Assembly (NCBI GenBank): GCA_963835885.1
Contig: CAWIHF010000038.1
Span: 62,001-126,000, forward strand
Direction of reading: 5' to 3'
DNA from: Roseiarcus sp963835885
GTDB taxonomy: Bacteria > Pseudomonadota > Alphaproteobacteria > Rhizobiales > Beijerinckiaceae
Length of the DNA stretch: 64,000 nt
The notes beneath the pieces are model-generated. The model made no database searches. It was not told the origin of the DNA and was given only the letters and a program-made list of their open reading frames with translations. A program made the translations under genes and the position numbers. Below, piece after piece: positions 55,792 to 63,646 of the stretch; the stretch's first letter is position 1; the number at the start of each line of letters is the position of its first letter.

Positions 55792-56016
55792 AAACAGGAT
55801 CTCAAATCCTTCGACAATATCGTCGACCACCGCTGCAACGCCTGGAACAAGCTCTCATCGATCAACCCTGGCGCATCATGTCCATCGGTCTGCGAGATTG
55901 GGTCTATACGTCATGATCACCGAGTTCTTGGAATTATTCGTCGCAAGAACTTTTTCGACGGCCAGTGAAACCCTCAATCGCCTTGCTGAACGCCACGGGC
56001 GGAACGTAGGCCACTC

Positions 56017-56771
56017 AGGGACTGTCTCTCAGCGCCGTGGCCGGAATCACACCCGTCGCGACTGCAACGCCGACGGCATGGGTTAGGTTTATGCAGTGCA
56101 GTTTGTGGCGCGCCGTATCGAGATGCGTCTTCACGCTGCCGGGGCTCAAGCCCAAAGATTCCTGCTATCTCTTGATGCGTTTTTCCCCTCGCCGCCCAGA
56201 TCAGGCATTGCTCCTCTCGCCGGGACAAGTGGACGGCGGGCGACGGCAGCTTTGAGTTTGTGCTCGCAGCGGAGTCTATAAGGGCCGACAAATGCTGGAG
56301 GATCGTCATGTTATTTCGTTTGAATAGCTCCCATTCCAGCCTCGGTACGTCGCTGGTGAACGAGACCAGCGCGTAGGCGTTCTTTCGATTTCGCACAGGG
56401 ATCGACAGACCGTTGCGTCCAACATTGTGACGCTCGGCATCGGCAAGGAAATCAAGACCTACTGGATCATCACCCGCGAGAGACTCCCAGTCAAAGGGCA
56501 GTAAGGCCGTGCGTCCATGCTTGATGACCGGATCGATCGCGAGATATTGCTTCAGGAAATACCGAGCCTGCCACTCTCTTGAATACGTAACGACAGCAGT
56601 AAGCAGACTGGTATCCGAACTCTTATCGGTCGCAAAGCGTAGGTGGGCGATATGCAGCAGGCCAACTTCCGACGCGATCGCCTTCAGAATGTCGGCCAAA
56701 TCGTCAGAGTTGTAGCCAAGTATTTTATCTGTGAGCTTGATCGCTGCAGAACCAATGCTTATGCTGTCCAT
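56017..56771 (-). pseudogene. LuxR-type quorum-sensing regulator, frameshift in the DNA-binding domain
   Basis: The N-terminal 170 residues match an autoinducer-binding domain: QARYFLKQYLAIDPVIKHG, LLPFDWESLAG and NVGRNGLSIPVRNRKNAYALV. The C-terminal HTH begins LSRREEQCLIWAARGKTHQEIAGI and leaves frame at a TTTGGG run near 56156. GLSPGSVKTHLDTARHKLHC and GVIPATALRDSP continue one frame over, to a TGA at 56017. Repaired length is about 251 residues. No luxI synthase is nearby, so it would be a LuxR solo. ATG 56771 is the start. The gene is AT-richer than its flanks. Confidence 0.85.
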
Positions 56772-57032
56772 TACGGCACCATAGGGCGGTATCAAAGTTC
56801 ACGCAACTCGACGCTGCCTCTCTGAGGTACCGCGACTGGAGCGTTTACGCTTGACTCAGGCTGTTCTTGACATCAGGCCGCCAAGGCTCAGGCCGGTGGA
56901 GGGTCTTGCTTTGTTCTTGTTATGACCTCCCCACATCTGGCTATTGGCATGCGCGCCCGCATTGTTTACCCCTCATATGGCGGAGCAACGGCTTAGGTTG
57001 CACAAAACGCAGGATCGGTGTTCAGGTTAGAG
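56772..57032. other. Gene-free stretch upstream of luxR-type gene
   Basis: About 260 bp between the luxR-type start and a small plus-strand gene. It should contain both promoters. I see no clear operator palindrome. Confidence 0.35.
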
Positions 57033-57260
57033 ATGCTTGATTTGATTGAAATTGAGTTGACCCGGGTTCGCAGGATGGCGGAACATGCCGATGACGGCTT
57101 CCTCCTCTACCTGATCGATATGGCTATACTGGAAGCAAATCGCAGAGCTCGTTCCGCTGTCGACAATCACGCCGACGCCAGCGAGAAGGCCCAATTTCTG
57201 AAGAGCGGCAATAGAGAGTTGGCGCACAACTTCCCGACGGAGCTCAAAGTCGTCCGCTGA
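57033..57260 (+). CDS. Small hypothetical protein
   Basis: 75 residues from ATG 57033 (a GTG at 57018 adds five). MLDLIEIELTRVRRMAEHAD, then DGFLLYLIDMAILEANRRAR, reads as an amphipathic helical protein and looks like a real coding sequence rather than a shadow. No domain is recognised and no membrane span is evident. It is isolated between the luxR-type gene and mobile debris. Confidence 0.55.
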   Translation: MLDLIEIELTRVRRMAEHADDGFLLYLIDMAILEANRRARSAVDNHADASEKAQFLKSGNRELAHNFPTELKVVR

Positions 57261-57891
57261 CGATTACCGCTCGTCTGTTGAAAGCCCCGCCGCAAGAGTT
57301 ATTATCGGACACGCAAAGCAGTCTCCCTGATCGGTATTGAGAAACGCACGCGTCAGGCGACGTCCTTTCTCGGGGTTTGGGCCGAGAATGGATTTGGTCC
57401 GGGCCGCGCTAGAGCGGACTCCGATCAACCGGTATCATATCGGCAGGCCTCGAAGTAATTCACGCATTCCGCAGGTTGGAAATATCGGCAACAGGTGTCG
57501 AAGGCGAGCAGGCCCGCGTCGGTTCGTTCGGCGATTTTTGGAGAGTTGCGGCATACATCTTTCAAGTGGTTGAGCGATTGACCTGCCTTCAGTCCCCAAA
57601 TCCCAGCCCGAGCGTGGAGCCGCAAAAGGTCGGAGCCTGTTTCGGCCCCGCGTTAGCGGCGCGAGCGTAGGACAGGCACCGAACTGGTATCGTCGATCAT
57701 CCCGAGACCGCCGAACAAGACCTACAGCCCGGCGTTCTCCGCCAGCTTGCGGCAGGCGTTCACCTGCGCGCCCGCTTAGTTTCCGGTCATGTGCTGACCA
57801 AAGGCCAATCGGCCCTTCGCACTCTTTTCCGCGCCAAGCATGTCCGACGCGGGCGCCGACGGAGAGTGCGTGATCGTCACAGAACACAGGC
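57261..57891. other. Decayed mobile-element debris
   Basis: 630 bp without an intact gene. On the minus strand 57425-57625 reads LKAGQSLNHLKDVCRNSPKI and then FDTCCRYFQPAECVNYFEAC, resembling the extreme C-terminus of IS630-type transposases. The rest (57640-57890) has open frames without recognisable motifs. The IS630 reading is tentative. Confidence 0.45.
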
Positions 57892-58167
57892 TCAGCCGTT
57901 CAGCAGGTCCTTGATCGGCTTGCCGGCCTCGAAGATAAGTTTTTTTGACGCCGCAATGGTGATTTTCTCGGCGCTCGTCGGATCTCGGCCTTCGCGCTCC
58001 GGCCTCGCCTTGACTTTGAATTTCCCGAACCCGGGCAGCAACACCTCCCCGCCGCCTACTGTCGCGTCCACGATGTTCTTCAAGAATTCGTCGATGATCA
58101 ACTTGGCCTGCGCTTTGCGCACGCTATGCGCTTCGGCGAGCTTTTCAACGATTTCTCGTTTGTTCAT
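57892..58167 (-). CDS. HU-family nucleoid DNA-binding protein
   Basis: 91 residues. MNKREIVEKLAEAHSVRKAQ gives the HU helical base. GGGEVLLPGFGKFKVKARPE and RDPTSAEKITI form the DNA-binding arms; the arm tip reads REGRDPTSAEK where housekeeping HU has GRNPxTGE, so this is a divergent paralogue. HU dimers bend and compact DNA. Its place beside insertion elements suggests an accessory, possibly horizontally acquired copy. Confidence 0.93.
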   Translation of the reverse strand: MNKREIVEKLAEAHSVRKAQAKLIIDEFLKNIVDATVGGGEVLLPGFGKFKVKARPEREGRDPTSAEKITIAASKKLIFEAGKPIKDLLNG

Positions 58168-58247
58168 CGCGAGGTTTCCTTGCCATTAGATTCGCAGCGT
58201 TTTTAGCATGGCCCCGGCGCCAAGTCACTATCCGGGGCGCCGCGCCT

Positions 58248-59502
58248 CAGGGTAATCGGGTGAAGAAGTAGGTGACAAACGGCGAAAGTGCTGAATCCAT
58301 GACGGCCCTCGATTCGCATCAGAGGGGCGAGCCATGGCCGAGGCGACAGGCGACTGCGCGGCGTTCGACGAAACCGTAGTTTTTCTGAGTCATTTCAATG
58401 ATCTGAAGGATCCCCGCCAGCAGGGGAAGGTGGACTACCCGCTGGAAGAGATCCTTCTCCTCTGCCTGATCGCCGTCCTGGCCGGCGCGGAGACCATCAC
58501 CGACATCGCACTGTTCGGCCGCAAGAAGCTGGACCTTCTGCGCCGCTTCCGCCCCTTCGCCAACGGCACGCCGGCGCACGACCATCTTGGCGATATCCTC
58601 GCCGTGCTGGACCCCGAGCAGTTCCAGCGCTGCTTCGTCGCCTGGGTAGCCGCACTGACCGGAACCTCCGAGGGGGTCATCGCCATCGAGGGCAAGACCG
58701 CCCGGCGGTCCGGCCAGAAGCGGAAGGGCCACGCGCCAATCCACATGGTTTCCGCCTTTGCGGCACGCCAGCGCCTGGTGCTCGGCCAGGTCAAGGTGGC
58801 AGAGAAGTCCAACGAGATCGTCGCCATCCCCAAACTGCTGGACCTGCTGGTCATCGAGGGGGCGATCATCACCATCGACGCCATGGGGTGTCAGCGCGAC
58901 ATCGCGCAGAAAGTGGTGGAGAAGAAAGCCGACTACGTGCTGGCGCTGAAAGGCAACCAGGGATCGCTGCGCGAGGACGTGGAACTGTTCGTGGCCGAGC
59001 AGAAAGCCGCCGGTTTCAGGGACACAACGATCAGTCGCGACCAAACGGTGGATGGCGATCATGGCCGCATCGAGACCAGGACCACGACCGTAATTCACGA
59101 CATCGCCTGGCTGCAGGAGCGCCACAACTGGCCCGGATTGAAGGCCGTGGTGGTGGTCGAAAGCGAGCGGGACACCGGCGACAAGATCGAGCGGGAGACC
59201 CGCTTCTACCTGACGTCGCTGGCGCTGATGGCGTGCATGCTAGGACCGATCGTACGCAGCCACTGGGCGATCGAGAATAGCCTGCACTGGATCTTGGACA
59301 TGGTGTTCCGCGACGACGAGTGTCGGCTGCGAACCGATCACGCACCCGCCAACTTCTGTACGATCAAGCACATGGCGCAGAACCTGATCCGATTGGCTCC
59401 CGGAAAGGCTTCCCTGCGGCTCAAGCGAAAGACCGCCGGATGGGACGACGACTTCCTCGCCAGCCTGATCACGCAGTAAAAAAGCTTCACCCGATTCCCC
59501 TG
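58248..59502 (+). mobile_element. ISAs1-family insertion sequence, complete
   Basis: 1255 bp. Inverted repeats of 18 bp lie at 58248-58265 (CAGGGTAATCGGGTGAAG) and 59485-59502, with one mismatch. A perfect 10-bp target duplication CGCCGCGCCT flanks it (58238-58247 and 59503-59512). One intact transposase gene. The clean ends and duplication suggest a recent insertion. Confidence 0.96.
58334..59479 (+). CDS. ISAs1-family transposase
   Basis: 381 residues. The N-terminal LSHFNDLKDPRQQGKVDYPL is the DDE_Tnp_1-associated domain. The catalytic core has VIAIEGKTARRSG, then IITIDAMGCQRDIAQKVV (Asp), YVLALKGNQGSL, and the Glu region SHWAIENSLHWILDMVFRDDE (shown in part). The frame is unbroken and the length is normal, so the element is probably competent for transposition. 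Confidence 0.95.
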   Translation: MAEATGDCAAFDETVVFLSHFNDLKDPRQQGKVDYPLEEILLLCLIAVLAGAETITDIALFGRKKLDLLRRFRPFANGTPAHDHLGDILAVLDPEQFQRCFVAWVAALTGTSEGVIAIEGKTARRSGQKRKGHAPIHMVSAFAARQRLVLGQVKVAEKSNEIVAIPKLLDLLVIEGAIITIDAMGCQRDIAQKVVEKKADYVLALKGNQGSLREDVELFVAEQKAAGFRDTTISRDQTVDGDHGRIETRTTTVIHDIAWLQERHNWPGLKAVVVVESERDTGDKIERETRFYLTSLALMACMLGPIVRSHWAIENSLHWILDMVFRDDECRLRTDHAPANFCTIKHMAQNLIRLAPGKASLRLKRKTAGWDDDFLASLITQ

Positions 59503-59560
59503 CGCCGCGCCTGACCGGACCGCTGTCCCCGCATCCACCTCCATTTCGATCAAGGCCTCC

Positions 59561-59800
59561 ATGAAAGCCGCGTGTCTCCTTTTCCTTGCTCTCTCCTGCG
59601 GCGCCGCCAAATCGCGGTCTCGCTTCCCCGCCGGGCGAGAAACCGAATTCGGCCGGCTCGTGCAGAATCCCTAGATCGACGGCTATAGCGGCGCCTTCGG
59701 CTACAATCTGGCGAGGGGGGTGACCATCATCGTTGAAGCGGCCAGGGGCCAGAAATCGGCAAGCGAGGCGGCGACTTTCGACATCTTTCGCGAGGAGTGA
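59561..59800 (+). pseudogene. Small secreted-protein-like frame with an internal amber stop
   Basis: An 80-codon frame: MKAACLLFLALSCGAA looks like a signal peptide. GRETEFGRLVQNP is followed by TAG at 59672-59674, then IDGYSGAFGYNLARG and the remainder up to TGA at 59798. No family is recognised. It could be a pseudogene with a nonsense mutation or chance. The ISAs1 element lies just upstream and may have removed its promoter. Confidence 0.35.
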
Positions 59801-60027
59801 AAGTAATTCCGGCCTCGCCGATCAATTTCTGATCGGGATCGTCCCGGATCAAGTCCAGGACGGCTTCGGCGGGCGCGTGAGGAAACCCTTGGCGTCCTGC
59901 CCGCCCTCTGGCGATCGCAATCTTAAAAATTAACCTCGATGCAGGTGTCGTTGGACGCAAATCGGTCGAATTTTCTGCTCAGCCGGGATCGCGTGTCGCG
60001 ATCGCACGGCGAAGACGACGCCGTCTG
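59801..60027. other. Gene-free stretch
   Basis: About 230 bp with no supported gene. The frame on the minus strand at 59727-59960 has no recognisable features. Confidence 0.35.
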
Positions 60028-60240
60028 TCACTGAGGGTGGGAGGCGGCGTATGTGGGGTGCGGCGGCGACTGAACCGCCGCCGGGTCCGATTGTGGGCCG
60101 ACTGCGCTCACCAGATAGATGAGCAGCCACAGCGCGACCAAGGTCGCCAGGACGAAGGCGACCGGAAAAAGGCTGCGATCGTCTGGCTGATATGCGCGGT
60201 AGAACGCCGCGTGCTTCTCAATTCCCATGACGGTCACCAT
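60028..60240 (-). CDS. Small single-span membrane protein
   Basis: 70 residues from ATG 60240, or 66 from ATG 60228. A polar N-terminus (MGIEKHAAFYRAYQPDDRS) is followed by one transmembrane span (LFPVAFVLATLVALWLLIYL) and a Pro/Ser-rich tail. The frame extends to 60351 without similarity. Function unknown. It is divergent from the HAD hydrolase gene. Confidence 0.5.
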   Translation of the reverse strand: MVTVMGIEKHAAFYRAYQPDDRSLFPVAFVLATLVALWLLIYLVSAVGPQSDPAAVQSPPHPTYAASHPQ

Positions 60241-60415
60241 TTCGATCCAATCCCCTGTTCGTCGTAAACCCGAATCCCGTTCCCCGGGCATCGTCTCCAA
60301 GCCGCACCCGCTTAACCACGTCGCTCGCTTCGCTGCTGTGACGTGCGTCACAGTACAAGCATGCGTCTGGACGAATTCCCTCGGGGTGGCGCCGAGTTTG
60401 CGTCAGCCGACTCCG

Positions 60416-61021
60416 ATGATCTCGACCGTTCTCTTTGACATGAACGACGTGCTTTTCCGGTACGACAGGGGCGCACGCGTCGCGCATCTCGCGAGGGTTT
60501 GCGGCAAGCCGGCGGCAGCCGTGGAAGCGGCGACCTGGGGGTCGGGGTTCGAAGATTCCGGCGATGCAGGCGGCATGGATGCGGACGCGTATCTCGCGGG
60601 CTTCGGAGAGCGTCTCGGCTGGGCGCTCGGCAGGGCCGAATGGGTCGAGGCTCTGCGCGCCGCGGTGACGCCGATGCCGGAAACGCTCGCGCTTGCCGGT
60701 TTGGTTAGCCGCTCGGCCCGCGTCGCGGTGTTGACCAACAATAATCTCCTGGTGAAGCGCGAGGTCGACGCGATCTTTCCAGAGCTTCGTCCCATTTTCG
60801 GCGAAGATTTTTTTGTTTCGGCTGAATTTCACGCCCGGAAGCCCGACCCGGCGGCCTATCTCGGCTGCCTCGCACGTCTGGGGGCCGTCCCGTTCAAAAC
60901 CCTGTTCATCGATGACAGCGCCAAGAACGTCGCTGGCGCAGAGCGCGCCGGCCTGCGCGGGCTCCTGTTTCGGAGCCCCGCAGAGCTTGCGGACGCTCTC
61001 AAACGGGAAGGGATTGTATGA
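60416..61021 (+). CDS. HAD-superfamily hydrolase (subfamily IA-like)
   Basis: 201 residues from ATG 60416. Motif I is VLFDMNDVLFRYD: the first Asp is present, but the usual DxDGV is DMNDV, as in a known HAD subset. Motif II is VAVLTNNNLLVKRE, motif III Lys in FHARKPDPAAYLGCL and motif IV LFIDDSAKNVAGAERAG. A phosphatase or phosphoglycolate-phosphatase-like role is likely; the substrate is unknown. The longer frame from 60227 covers the upstream region without similarity. Confidence 0.88.
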   Translation: MISTVLFDMNDVLFRYDRGARVAHLARVCGKPAAAVEAATWGSGFEDSGDAGGMDADAYLAGFGERLGWALGRAEWVEALRAAVTPMPETLALAGLVSRSARVAVLTNNNLLVKREVDAIFPELRPIFGEDFFVSAEFHARKPDPAAYLGCLARLGAVPFKTLFIDDSAKNVAGAERAGLRGLLFRSPAELADALKREGIV

Positions 61022-61051
61022 TACGGATGAAGGATGATACGGATCCGTTAG

Positions 61052-61078
61052 TTGACAAAAACAGTAGACTAATATAAA
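61052..61078 (+). promoter_or_regulatory. Candidate promoter for tam
   Basis: TTGACA (61052-61057) and TATAAA (61073-61078) are separated by 15 bp in an AT-rich pocket, 54 bp before the tam start. Just upstream, TGATACGGAT occurs twice as a direct repeat (61018 and 61035), a possible activator site. The spacing is shorter than ideal. Confidence 0.4.
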
Positions 61079-61131
61079 GAGCACCAGAAACGCGGGCCTC
61101 TCCGACCGCCAGCAAAGAGAACCGATTTTCA

Positions 61132-61926
61132 ATGAGTTATTCCACGCGCCTGCGGCAGGACTGGAATCCGGCCCTCTACATGAAATTCGAGAAGGAGCGG
61201 ATGCGCGCGGCGCGTGACCTTCTGGCGCGCGTGCCGCTTCCGTCGGCAGACGTCATTTACGATCTCGGCTGCGGGCCGGGCAACAGCGCCGAATTGTTGT
61301 CGAAGCGTTTTCCCGACGCCGCCATCACCGGGCTCGACACGTCGGAAGCGATGCTCGACCATGCCCGCAAGCGCGCCGCAAACGTCCGCTTCGTCCAGCA
61401 GGACATCGCTGACTGGACGCCGGATGACGCGCCGGATCTCATCTACGCCAACGGGTCGCTGCATTTTCTTCCCGACCACCGTGAGCTGATTCCGCGACTG
61501 GCCTCAATGCTGAAGTGCGGCGGCGTGTTCGCTGCGCAGATGCCGTCGGCCGCGCGCGAATCGTCGCATGCGCTGATGCGGATGGTCGCCGCCGAGGGTC
61601 CGTGGTGGTCGCGGCTGGCGCCGGTCGCCAAGTCGCAGCCGCTGATCGCCGCCTTCGAGGACTATTACGAATGGCTGCTGCCCGTCTGCTCTCGCATCGA
61701 GTTGTGGAGCACGACCTATGTCTACGCCTTCGACGGCGCGGACGGCATCGTCGACTGGATCGCGGGGTCGCCGCTGCAGCCGTTCTTGGAGAGGCTCTCG
61801 GACGACGAACGGTGCGCGTTTCTCGACCTCTATCGCAAGGAGCTGCTGAGCGCCTATCCCGTGCGGTCGGACGGAAAGGTGCTGTTCGCTTATCCACGCC
61901 TGTTCGTCGTGGCCACGAGAGGGTGA
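61132..61926 (+). CDS. tam: Trans-aconitate 2-methyltransferase
   Basis: 264 residues. SAM-binding motif I is VIYDLGCGPGNSAELLSKRF, followed by ITGLDTSEAMLDHARKR, FVQQDIADWTPDDAPDLIYA and NGSLHFLPDHRELIPRL. The C-terminal half (ELWSTTYVYAFDGADGIVDWI) is typical of Tam, which methylates trans-aconitate to relieve inhibition of the TCA cycle (EC 2.1.1.144). The start overlaps no other gene; it ends 10 bp before the convergent TauE-type gene. Confidence 0.92.
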   Translation: MSYSTRLRQDWNPALYMKFEKERMRAARDLLARVPLPSADVIYDLGCGPGNSAELLSKRFPDAAITGLDTSEAMLDHARKRAANVRFVQQDIADWTPDDAPDLIYANGSLHFLPDHRELIPRLASMLKCGGVFAAQMPSAARESSHALMRMVAAEGPWWSRLAPVAKSQPLIAAFEDYYEWLLPVCSRIELWSTTYVYAFDGADGIVDWIAGSPLQPFLERLSDDERCAFLDLYRKELLSAYPVRSDGKVLFAYPRLFVVATRG

Positions 61927-61936
61927 GGTACGTCGC

Positions 61937-62728
61937 CTAGAAGACGAGCCTGCCGCCGATTAGGGCCAGAGTGCCGGCAAGCAGCGGACGCAGCACCTGG
62001 TCCGGCACGCGCGAGGCGAAATGGCTGCCGATCGCGATACCCGGAATCGACCCGGCGAGCAAGGAGACGAGCAAGCGCCAGTCGACCGAGCCCAGCCACC
62101 AATGGCCCGTCCCCGCGATCAGCGTCAACGGAACGGCATGCGCAATGTCCGAGCCGACGATGCGCACCGTCGGCATCTTCGGATAGAGCATCAAGAGGAA
62201 GGTCACGCCAAGCGCGCCGGCGCCGACCGACGAGATCGAGACGAGGATGCCGAGAATCGCGCCCAGGGCGGTGGTCAGGAGGCTGATCTCGTGTGCGGTC
62301 CGCCTTTCCATGAAGGACGCGACCGATCTCAAGAGCCGGCGGCGGAACACCAGCGTGACCGCGGTCAGGATCAGGGCGATGCCGAGGGTGGTGGTGATGG
62401 CAGCGCTCGTGCCTTTGGAATCCACGCCGAAATGCGACAGCACCCACAGGGCGAACGCCGCGGCCGGTATGCTGCCCAAGGCCAATCTGCGCGTGACGCG
62501 CCAGTCGATTGCGCCGTTGAACCCGTGAACCGCCGATCCGCAGATCTTGGTCAAACCGGCATAGAGGAGATCGGTGCCGACCGCGGTCGCGGGATGAATG
62601 CCGAACAGCAGCACCAGGAGCGGGGTCATCAAGGACCCCCCGCCAACGCCGGTGAAGCCGACCAGCGCGCCGACGACGAAGCCCGAGGCCGAGTAAAGCG
62701 GGTTGATAAAGTGGAGGATGTTCGCCAT
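61937..62728 (-). CDS. TauE/SafE-family sulfite/sulfonate exporter
   Basis: 263 residues with about eight membrane spans. The family signature ASGFVVGALVGFTGVGGGSLM is at the N-terminus and its echo ILVSISSVGAGALGVTFLL in the second half. TauE/SafE proteins move sulfite, sulfoacetate or similar anions across the inner membrane. ATG 62728 starts MANILHFINPLYS; upstream in-frame codons to 62875 run through a repeat. Divergent from an Rrf2-type regulator, which probably controls it. Confidence 0.88.
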   Translation of the reverse strand: MANILHFINPLYSASGFVVGALVGFTGVGGGSLMTPLLVLLFGIHPATAVGTDLLYAGLTKICGSAVHGFNGAIDWRVTRRLALGSIPAAAFALWVLSHFGVDSKGTSAAITTTLGIALILTAVTLVFRRRLLRSVASFMERRTAHEISLLTTALGAILGILVSISSVGAGALGVTFLLMLYPKMPTVRIVGSDIAHAVPLTLIAGTGHWWLGSVDWRLLVSLLAGSIPGIAIGSHFASRVPDQVLRPLLAGTLALIGGRLVF

Positions 62729-62750
62729 CGCCGCTCTCTCGCCGCTCTCC

Positions 62751-62813
62751 TCTCGCCCGTCCGCAGACGCTTCTGCCCGCCTCGCCCGTCCGTCTCGCCC
62801 GTCCGCAGACGCT
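62751..62813 (+). repeat. 21-bp direct repeats between TauE-type and rrf2-type genes
   Basis: TCTCGCCCGTCCGCAGACGCT occurs at 62751-62771 and again at 62793-62813, identical and in the same orientation, 42 bp apart. Between them is a partial copy (CTCGCCCGTCCG). They lie just upstream of the TauE-type start and could be regulator sites or a local duplication. Confidence 0.7.
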
Positions 62814-62952
62814 CGGATCGTATTTATGTCCATAGATTTTGTCAAGTTTTGCCCGACGTCAATAAGATCCATCAATCCACTGGACTTTCGCCGTCTGCAG
62901 TTCTCTTGTTGGCGGGGCCGAATCTGGACTTTTTGCCCCCGCTGAGACTGAG

Positions 62953-63408
62953 ATGCTGACGAACAAGGGAAAATACGGCCTCAAGGCCATGGTCCATCTG
63001 GCGGGACTCGAGACCGGCTCGCTCGCCCAGGTCTCCGACATCGCCAAGACCAACTCGATTTCGAAAAAGTTCCTCGACCACATCCTGACCGAGCTGCGCC
63101 GCGCCGGCCTCGTCTACTCCAAGAAGGGCAAGGGCGGCGGCTACGCACTGGCGCGGCCGGCCGCGGACATCCGGGTCGGAGCGATCGTGCGGGCTCTCGA
63201 CGGGCCGCTCGCGCCGATTTCCTGCGCCTCCGTCACCGCCTTTCGGCCTTGCGCCGATTGCAGCGACCTGAAAACCTGCCCCGTCCGGCTGATCATGATC
63301 GAGGCGCGCAACGCAATTTCCGAGGTGCTCGACAATCGGACCCTCGCGGAACTTCGGATGCGGGCCAGTCCGGCGGATCTGGAGGCGACCCATCATAATC
63401 ACGTCTAG
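62953..63408 (+). CDS. Rrf2-family transcriptional regulator
   Basis: 151 residues. The winged-helix region reads MLTNKGKYGLKAMVHLAGLE, then VSDIAKTNSISKKFLDHILTELRRAGLV and KKGKGGGYALARP. A Cys cluster (CASVTAFRPCADCSDLKTC, four Cys) resembles the metal or Fe-S region of IscR/NsrR-type Rrf2 proteins. Divergent from the TauE/SafE gene with 224 bp between, so sulfur-responsive control of that permease is a fair inference. ATG 62953 starts the conserved N-terminus. Confidence 0.9.
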   Translation: MLTNKGKYGLKAMVHLAGLETGSLAQVSDIAKTNSISKKFLDHILTELRRAGLVYSKKGKGGGYALARPAADIRVGAIVRALDGPLAPISCASVTAFRPCADCSDLKTCPVRLIMIEARNAISEVLDNRTLAELRMRASPADLEATHHNHV

Positions 63409-63646
63409 CATCCGATCGCTCCGGCGTCGCGCGCGAGTCCCAGCCGACGCAACCCGAGTTCGCGATCGGGAGTTCATATCCGGCTTCACGCGGAGCCGCG
63501 GTCGACATAACCTGAACAGCGAAGGACCGGCGTCACACGGCTTCGCTCGTTTCGGGCGTAAGCTGCGGCAAGGAGGATGGGGCGCTTCAGGCCTTGCCAG
63601 AGGAGCCGCTGTCCTCCGGGCGTCGCAGGAACAAGGGAGACGGACG
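63409..63646. other. Gene-free stretch before gnd
   Basis: About 238 bp without a supported gene; it should contain the gnd promoter. No clear terminator hairpin is seen after the rrf2-type gene. Confidence 0.35.

Larger units (their letters stand above)
54598..55916 (+). pseudogene. IS630-type transposase C-terminal remnant, split by an IS5-family element
   Basis: Left part (54598-54850): EIATQVAPGAHAALLV, then NARNSTRGKTSG in a shifted frame, the decayed C-terminal DDE region of IS630-type transposases, ending at codons for HHNWL. Right part (from about 55792): SFDNIVDHRCNAWNKL and, one frame over, IDQPWRIMSIGLRDW, the extreme C-terminus of the same family. An IS5-family element lies between. 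There are several frameshifts on both sides, so the IS630 copy was dead already or decayed later. The N-terminus is absent. Confidence 0.8.
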
